DNA of 24,846 nt, taken from the IMG/VR virus record IMGVR_UViG_3300042314_000743, positions 1 to 24,846 of that record; one strand, written 5' to 3'. The position numbers and the translations under genes were made by a program. Within the stretch, counting starts at the first letter, position 1; the number at the start of each line of letters is the position of its first letter. Source of the DNA: a virus. Below the pieces are notes generated by a model, which was not told the DNA's origin, did no database searches, and was given only the letters and a program-made list of their open reading frames with translations. Shown one piece after another: positions 21,370 through 24,846 of this stretch.

Positions 21370-21387
21370 CCGACACTCACAGTCGGT
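21370..21387. promoter_or_regulatory. Candidate operator, copy 1
   Basis: CCGACACTCACAGTCGGT: half-sites CCGAC and GTCGG separated by 7 bp. An identical copy begins 74 bp further right. Confidence 0.5.
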
Positions 21388-21430
21388 AAAACACGCCGAA
21401 CCATAAAAACCCATTCCCTCTTTCCCGAAT

Positions 21431-21643
21431 TCATTGGCCACTACCGACACTCACAGTCGGTTTCTTTGGAAATCCAAGGGCGCGGGACGGACGGTGGGAT
21501 TGAGGCTGAGCGGCCTGCTCCATCTCACGGATCGCATCCATCTTCCCCATCATATAAGCGGCGAGAAGTAGCTTGGAATCTGGCGATTTAGTGGAGGAGC
21601 ATCCGGCGGTAACTATGGCCATAAAAAGGAAAACCCTGCGCAT
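21431..21643 (-). CDS. Small lipoprotein, 70 aa
   Basis: From the ATG at 21643 the N-terminus is RR, a hydrophobic stretch (VFLFMAIVTAG) and Cys13 followed by SS, a lipoprotein signal with a slightly weak lipobox (T-A-G-C). The mature part is short, helical and then Pro/Ser-rich; the last residues are encoded by a copy of the candidate operator. A GTG at 21661 would add six residues. Phage lipoproteins outside lysis cassettes are often superinfection-exclusion proteins, but this is inference. It lies between the helicase gene and the control region. Confidence 0.6.
   Translation of the reverse strand: MRRVFLFMAIVTAGCSSTKSPDSKLLLAAYMMGKMDAIREMEQAAQPQSHRPSRALGFPKKPTVSVGSGQ
21444..21461. promoter_or_regulatory. 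Candidate operator, copy 2
   Basis: The same 18 bp as at 21370-21387, inside the 3' end of the lipoprotein gene. Confidence 0.5.
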
Positions 21644-21686
21644 GGCCGGTGAGCCTTGCACAGGGTGGAATGTTCCGCCAGCTGCT

Positions 21687-22790
21687 TTAGCTTACACGCC
21701 AGCGGCGATTGTCCTTCCCTCCCACGCGCTCTAGCTTCACCGTCCCCAGCTCCTCACCGAAGCGGAAGACCCGCCCGTTATAGCGAGCGAAGAGGCGCGA
21801 CATCTTGCACCTACTGGATTGATAAAGATCGAACTCCTTGGTCTCCCGGTCCACCTTCCCCTTGATCTGCTCCTCGAAGAGCCCACGGTTCCGGCAGATC
21901 CAGATCACCTCGTCGAAGGTAACGCCCTCACGGCAGCGGAGCTCGAGGCCATCTTGGAAGATCCCCTCGGCCATCGCCTGCACCAGATCGCGCATATCGG
22001 CGGCGTCTGGATCGCCGAAGTCCTCGCTCTCAGGCTTCCGCAGCGGATCACCGAAGCCCGCATTCTCCACGATGCCCCCGATCACCCTACTCCAGTCCTC
22101 GAAGCCCACCAACCGCGACGAGCAGGCAGGACGCCCGGCCTTGTCCCAGGACACGATGAGCGACCAGAGAGCCGAGAGAATGGCGAATCTCACCTCCGGC
22201 CTCGCCAGATACTCAGCCCCCATCGGACGCTCGATCTTGCGCGCCTGCGGGTCTGCCTCCTTTTGGAAGAGATCGATGAAGATCGACCGCCGCGCGATGT
22301 CAGAGGAGACCTCCGCCTGGTTCGAGGTGAACATCAGCATGGTCTGCTTGGCCACCTCATACTTGGCCGACGATCCGAGCCGACGCACCGAGACCACCGA
22401 GGAAGTGGCAAATTGCTCCAGATAGGCGCTGTCCAGCTTGTCCTTCACATTGTCGAAGATCACCGAGTCCGATCCCGCCAGCACCTCCGAGTCCAGCACC
22501 TTCTGCAGTTCCTCCCGTTCCTCCGGGAGGGCTCGCATCGCTGCGAAGCCGCGCACCGGGATCTCCACCACCATGGCGAGGAGAGACTTCCCCGCCGCAG
22601 GGCCATTGGCATTCCAGATGGTGAGCGGCACCTGAGCCTGCTCAGGAAGCAGCGAGACGGCGAATCGCGTCATCATCGCCGCAATCTGGCAGGAGAGGGA
22701 ACGCCCCCCATCATCGGCGAAGGGGAACTCGTGGAGGAGATCCGTCAGGTAATCGACGGCAGCCTCCTTGGGCATCAGGTCATAAGTCAT
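21687..22790 (-). CDS. AAA+ replicative helicase/ATPase domain protein
   Basis: The protein is 367 aa. Walker A GPAAGKS is at 63-69, Walker B SVIFDN at 109-114, a sensor-1-like FTSNQ at 154-158 and an arginine finger in ARRS at 166-169. The C-terminal part (from ~270) is a charged helical region, perhaps a winged helix. This is the helicase part of phage primase-helicase proteins, which unwinds the replication fork. Here it is a separate gene whose ATG overlaps the 48-aa gene as ATGA, preceded by an A/C-rich stretch. The upstream 159-aa protein seems to be a middle domain of the same machine. Confidence 0.8.
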   Translation of the reverse strand: MTYDLMPKEAAVDYLTDLLHEFPFADDGGRSLSCQIAAMMTRFAVSLLPEQAQVPLTIWNANGPAAGKSLLAMVVEIPVRGFAAMRALPEEREELQKVLDSEVLAGSDSVIFDNVKDKLDSAYLEQFATSSVVSVRRLGSSAKYEVAKQTMLMFTSNQAEVSSDIARRSIFIDLFQKEADPQARKIERPMGAEYLARPEVRFAILSALWSLIVSWDKAGRPACSSRLVGFEDWSRVIGGIVENAGFGDPLRKPESEDFGDPDAADMRDLVQAMAEGIFQDGLELRCREGVTFDEVIWICRNRGLFEEQIKGKVDRETKEFDLYQSSRCKMSRLFARYNGRVFRFGEELGTVKLERVGGKDNRRWRVS

Positions 22791-22933
22791 GGTTTGTGCG
22801 TGTTTGGTTTTGGTTTCTGTTCCTTCTTCTTCCAGTTGATCGCCTCATACCGGCTGCGATACTCCTTGGAGAAATTATTCCTGGGCGCATCGCCCTTGCC
22901 GTTCTCGGCAGTCTTTCGGTTTTCATCCTTCAT
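22787..22933 (-). CDS. Small basic protein, 48 aa
   Basis: ATG at 22933 to TGA 22787-22789. The protein is very polar (MKDENRKTAENGKGD start, KKKEQKPKPNTHKP end) with a central FSKEYRSRYEAINWKKK helix. The stop overlaps the helicase ATG as ATGA, which supports translation. No known family was recognised. It could be a linker or accessory factor between the 159-aa protein and the helicase, or a leader peptide coupling helicase translation. A 7-bp repeat array lies directly before its ATG. Confidence 0.55.
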   Translation of the reverse strand: MKDENRKTAENGKGDAPRNNFSKEYRSRYEAINWKKKEQKPKPNTHKP

Positions 22934-22934
22934 A

Positions 22935-22955
22935 ATTCAGCCTTCAGCCTTTCGG
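22935..22955. repeat. 7-bp repeat array D (TTCAGCC type)
   Basis: Two to three copies of TTCAGCC in the spacer between the 159-aa and 48-aa genes. Confidence 0.6.
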
Positions 22956-22956
22956 C

Positions 22957-23436
22957 CTACGCCTCCTTGACTAGGATCTTGGTCTCGGCGTCGTATCCCG
23001 CCGACTGGAGAGTCAGTTCACCAGCGCGCAGGATAGGCACCGGGATGCGCGAGATCCGGCGCAGAGGACGTTGCAGGGTGAGGAACTGGTGAGAGGTCAG
23101 GCAGGCCTCCGCCTGCATCTTGTTCATGGAGTCGGGCCGAGCCTCATAGGCATCGGAGCCGTCCTCCTTCTTCCATGGCATCTTGACCAGCTTCACCGTG
23201 CGGAGATTCTTCTCAGCATAGGTGCGGAAGCAGGCCGGGGTCAGCGGCTGCATCCTGTCAGTCTTCGGCTCCAGCACCACGGGGAGACCATCTTGGAGAA
23301 AGACCCCGTTCCGGCTCATCACCTCACCGATATCGTGGGCGAACTCCGAGAGGATCCTCCCCACCCGGGGAAGCTCGATGTGCGGCAGACCCGGGTCACT
23401 GCCTGGGGTGGGAGAGGGTTCATTGTTTTCAGTCAT
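22957..23436 (-). CDS. Middle-domain protein of a phage primase-helicase system (putative)
   Basis: The protein is 159 aa. The C-terminal half resembles the region that precedes the helicase in large phage primase-helicases (FLTLQRPLRRISRIPVPILR, then SAGYDAETKILV; such proteins often have a PVLR..G..L...GYD..T pattern). The N-terminal part has LPRVGRILSEFAHDIGEVMS. I infer it is a detached part of that protein family, placed exactly between the primase and helicase genes. A TTTGACT element is 20 nt before the ATG, and a 7-bp repeat array lies further upstream. Confidence 0.6.
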   Translation of the reverse strand: MTENNEPSPTPGSDPGLPHIELPRVGRILSEFAHDIGEVMSRNGVFLQDGLPVVLEPKTDRMQPLTPACFRTYAEKNLRTVKLVKMPWKKEDGSDAYEARPDSMNKMQAEACLTSHQFLTLQRPLRRISRIPVPILRAGELTLQSAGYDAETKILVKEA

Positions 23437-23456
23437 GTGCGTGTGTTCGTTGAGTC

Positions 23457-23463
23457 AGTCAAA
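23457..23463 (-). promoter_or_regulatory. TTTGACT start-associated element (159-aa protein)
   Basis: Coding-strand TTTGACT ending 20 nt before the ATG at 23436. Confidence 0.45.
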
Positions 23464-23476
23464 TCTTGGTTTTTTT

Positions 23477-23503
23477 TCAGCCTTCAGCCTTCAGTCTTCA
23501 GAC
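23477..23503. repeat. 7-bp repeat array C (TTCAGCC type)
   Basis: Three to four tandem units (TTCAGCC, TTCAGCC, TTCAGTC, TTCAGAC) just after the primase stop. Confidence 0.65.
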
Positions 23504-23515
23504 CTGCTGCCACCC

Positions 23516-24715
23516 CTATCGGTGGTGCAGATCGGCCAGAGCCCCCGCATCCCGTCGTAGCTCCTCCGCCATCGGTGAGAATTTCGCATTGCAGGGAGCG
23601 TAAAATTCCAGCCTCTCCGCGCAGGAGAGCATGAGGTCGGCATCCTCACCCCACGCCGCAGCGCGAGCCGCTTCCACCGCATCCCGCAGCGCATCGCGGA
23701 CGGGTGGCCGGTCCATGATCCGCTCACCGAAGGGAGGCCACGGATTCACATAGAGCAGCTTCTGGAGCGCACCCTTCTCAGGGCGGTATTGCTGGGGCAG
23801 CCGGGTCAGCCTCACCGCGGTCAGAGCCTTCGGATCAGCCCCGATCCGGGCGAGAGTAGCCTTCTGAGCGCGAGCCCAGGCATCCCACTCAGCCTTCGAG
23901 GTAGGGCCGGAGAGAGCCGACATCCCAGTTCCACTGCCCGGCACACGGATCAGAGCATGGACAGACCGACCACCAGAGGAATAGATCGCACTGACAGGAA
24001 GTGTCGTTTTCGCCAGCGCACCGAGCCAGATGCGAGGATCAGCCTCATCGGACTCCAGCAGGGCGAACTTCCAGCGCGTCACCGACTCCTCGGAGCGGCG
24101 GCTGGGCTTCCCCGTGCGCGGGTTCGGGTATTCGAGGCCATCGACCGGATTGGCCAGATACCACATCCCACGAGGACCGCAGGACGGGATCGGCTCATCA
24201 GGCCAGAGAGCCTGCCCCTGCGACTTATCATCCGAGAAAATTAAAACCTTCTCACCCGCATAGAGGAGAGAGAGGAACCCTGCCGAGTCGAGCAGAGAGG
24301 GATCGGCGTAGGATCGGGCCGCGAACCAATCCAGCCGGGGGCGGAACTCCCCAGCGAGAGCCGCCAGGGCCGCAGGGTCGAACTCCACCGGCTCAGGCTT
24401 AGGCATCGGCTTGTAGTCTTCAGCATTCAGCCTTCTTCCTTCAGCCTTTCCTTCCAGCAGATAGCCGGTGCCCTTCTTTGAGTGAGAGTTCGCGGCGGAT
24501 CGGAGCTTATAGGCCAGATCCCGTTCCGACCAAGGAGGAGCGCATCGCGAGTTATACTCCTGCATGAGCGACATCGCCTCCGACTCGCCCAGGGAGAACC
24601 CATGGACGAGAGCACACGCCACCGCGAAGGTCGCATCATGGCCCCCTGACCCGGCGACCGCCGCATCCATCCGCGCGATATAACGGGAAGCCCGTTCGAG
24701 GATCGTCACGCTCAT
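23516..24715 (-). CDS. Archaeo-eukaryotic-type DNA primase (prim-pol-like)
   Basis: The protein is 399 aa. Residues ~20-85 are a helical domain (GGHDATFAVACALVHGFSLG, WSERDLAYKLRSAANS) seen beside phage and plasmid primases. The primase core starts around 105: acidic motif FALLESDEAD (217-226), the S-x-H-like motif SGGRSVHALI (247-256) and RLTRLPQQYR (302-311), in the order of archaeo-eukaryotic primases. It would make primers for phage DNA replication. The linker at ~89-101 is encoded by a 7-bp repeat array. Its ATG overlaps the upstream gene's stop as ATGA. Confidence 0.78.
   Translation of the reverse strand: MSVTILERASRYIARMDAAVAGSGGHDATFAVACALVHGFSLGESEAMSLMQEYNSRCAPPWSERDLAYKLRSAANSHSKKGTGYLLEGKAEGRRLNAEDYKPMPKPEPVEFDPAALAALAGEFRPRLDWFAARSYADPSLLDSAGFLSLLYAGEKVLIFSDDKSQGQALWPDEPIPSCGPRGMWYLANPVDGLEYPNPRTGKPSRRSEESVTRWKFALLESDEADPRIWLGALAKTTLPVSAIYSSGGRSVHALIRVPGSGTGMSALSGPTSKAEWDAWARAQKATLARIGADPKALTAVRLTRLPQQYRPEKGALQKLLYVNPWPPFGERIMDRPPVRDALRDAVEAARAAAWGEDADLMLSCAERLEFYAPCNAKFSPMAEELRRDAGALADLHHR
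24413..24452. repeat. 7-bp repeat array B inside primase gene
   Basis: Imperfect TTCAGCC-type units encode residues ~89-101 of the primase, in frame, between its two domains. Confidence 0.6.
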
Positions 24716-24846
24716 GCGTGGGAGGCTGTTAGGCTGAAGGCTGAAGGAAGAAGGCTTTTACCCAGACTCTCAGCACGGCGTTGGGCGCGCGCCCTTTCGA
24801 TATGAAGAGCCTTCCTGTTTTGCCCTCTCACTCCAGTGCATGGAGA
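24712..24846 (-). CDS. C-terminal end of an unidentified protein (partial)
   Basis: The frame is open from the window edge to TGA 24712-24714, which overlaps the primase ATG as ATGA. The visible 44 residues include RGQNRKALHIERARAQRRAE, a basic helix, and a Ser/Ala/Leu tail encoded by a 7-bp repeat array. It is probably the upstream gene of the replication operon. The family cannot be told from this fragment. Confidence 0.55.
   Translation of the reverse strand, partial: SPCTGVRGQNRKALHIERARAQRRAESLGKSLLPSAFSLTASHA
24729..24757. repeat. 7-bp repeat array A (inverted orientation)
   Basis: GGCTGAA-type units with a related AGGAAGAAGGC segment, in the 3' end of the partial gene. Orientation is opposite to arrays B-D. 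Confidence 0.6.

Larger units (their letters stand above)
21036..21430. promoter_or_regulatory. Control region between replication and packaging genes
   Basis: This 395-bp stretch has no convincing gene and includes an AT-rich part around 21255-21330. It holds one copy of a hyphenated palindrome (21370-21387; the other copy is at 21444-21461), an inverted repeat CCGTTCCGT (21041-21049) with ACGGAACGG (21064-21072), and the TTTGACA element of the small terminase. Promoters and a cos site would be expected here, because lambda-type cos lies just before the small terminase gene. I cannot point to a definite promoter or cleavage site. Confidence 0.5.

Noticed and set aside
21819-22970. Long plus-strand ORF opposite the helicase
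   Set aside because: It is a His/Arg/Pro/Leu-rich antisense shadow of genes with clear helicase motifs.
22935-24757. 7-bp repeats as a CRISPR array
   Set aside because: Units are contiguous 7-mers without spacers of constant length.
24783-24794. GGGCGCGCGCCC palindrome
   Set aside because: It lies within coding sequence of a GC-rich gene and has no partner copies.

Overview
This window looks like most of the genome of a tailed (siphovirus-type) phage or prophage. On the minus strand, read right to left, it has the gene order of a lambda-like virion module. The coding DNA is GC-rich. The host is probably Gram-negative: there is a unimolecular-spanin candidate with both a lipobox and a C-terminal membrane anchor, plus a second lipoprotein. 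The primase family, the SD-poor gene starts and the short tandem repeats between genes would suit Verrucomicrobiota or Planctomycetota, but this host call is inference only.

Layout on the minus strand from the right edge: (1) replication, 24846-21687: the tail of an unidentified gene, an archaeo-eukaryotic-type primase, a 159-aa middle domain, a 48-aa basic protein and an AAA+ helicase, punctuated by arrays of a 7-bp repeat. (2) A 70-aa lipoprotein and a 395-bp AT-rich control region with two identical hyphenated palindromes 74 bp apart. (3) Packaging and head, 21035-13963: small and large terminase, gpW-like connector, a tRNA-Trp-like gene, lambda-type portal, protease-scaffold fusion, major capsid protein followed by a strong hairpin, and head-tail proteins. 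(4) Tail, 13963-3855: terminator-like protein, tail tube, tail assembly chaperones with a clear -1 frameshift site, tape measure, several small distal-tail proteins, a fibre and a double-LamG receptor-binding candidate. (5) Lysis, 3852-1936: small membrane proteins, u-spanin, holin-like protein and a GH108 endolysin, separated by repeat-rich spacers. (6) An accessory operon, 1906-374: phosphoesterase, Cys-rich winged-helix protein, a 64-aa protein and an HExxH mini-protein. Two plus-strand genes at the left edge converge on this operon.

The most striking unexplained signal is a 7-bp sequence, TTTGACA (or TTTGACT), on the coding strand just upstream of twelve genes, most often exactly 13 nt before the start codon. 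It marks starts of gene blocks, is missing from genes joined by ATGA overlaps, and was seen only once inside a gene (as TTTGACT). No -10 box follows it at promoter spacing. It resembles in layout the start-associated sequences or stoperators of mycobacteriophages, but its sequence and setting differ. Other notable signals are a perfect four-tract G-quadruplex motif just before the capsid gene start, a CCCAAAA slippery site, a 112-bp inverted-repeat element in the lysis region, and 7-bp repeat arrays located at the domain borders of the replication proteins.
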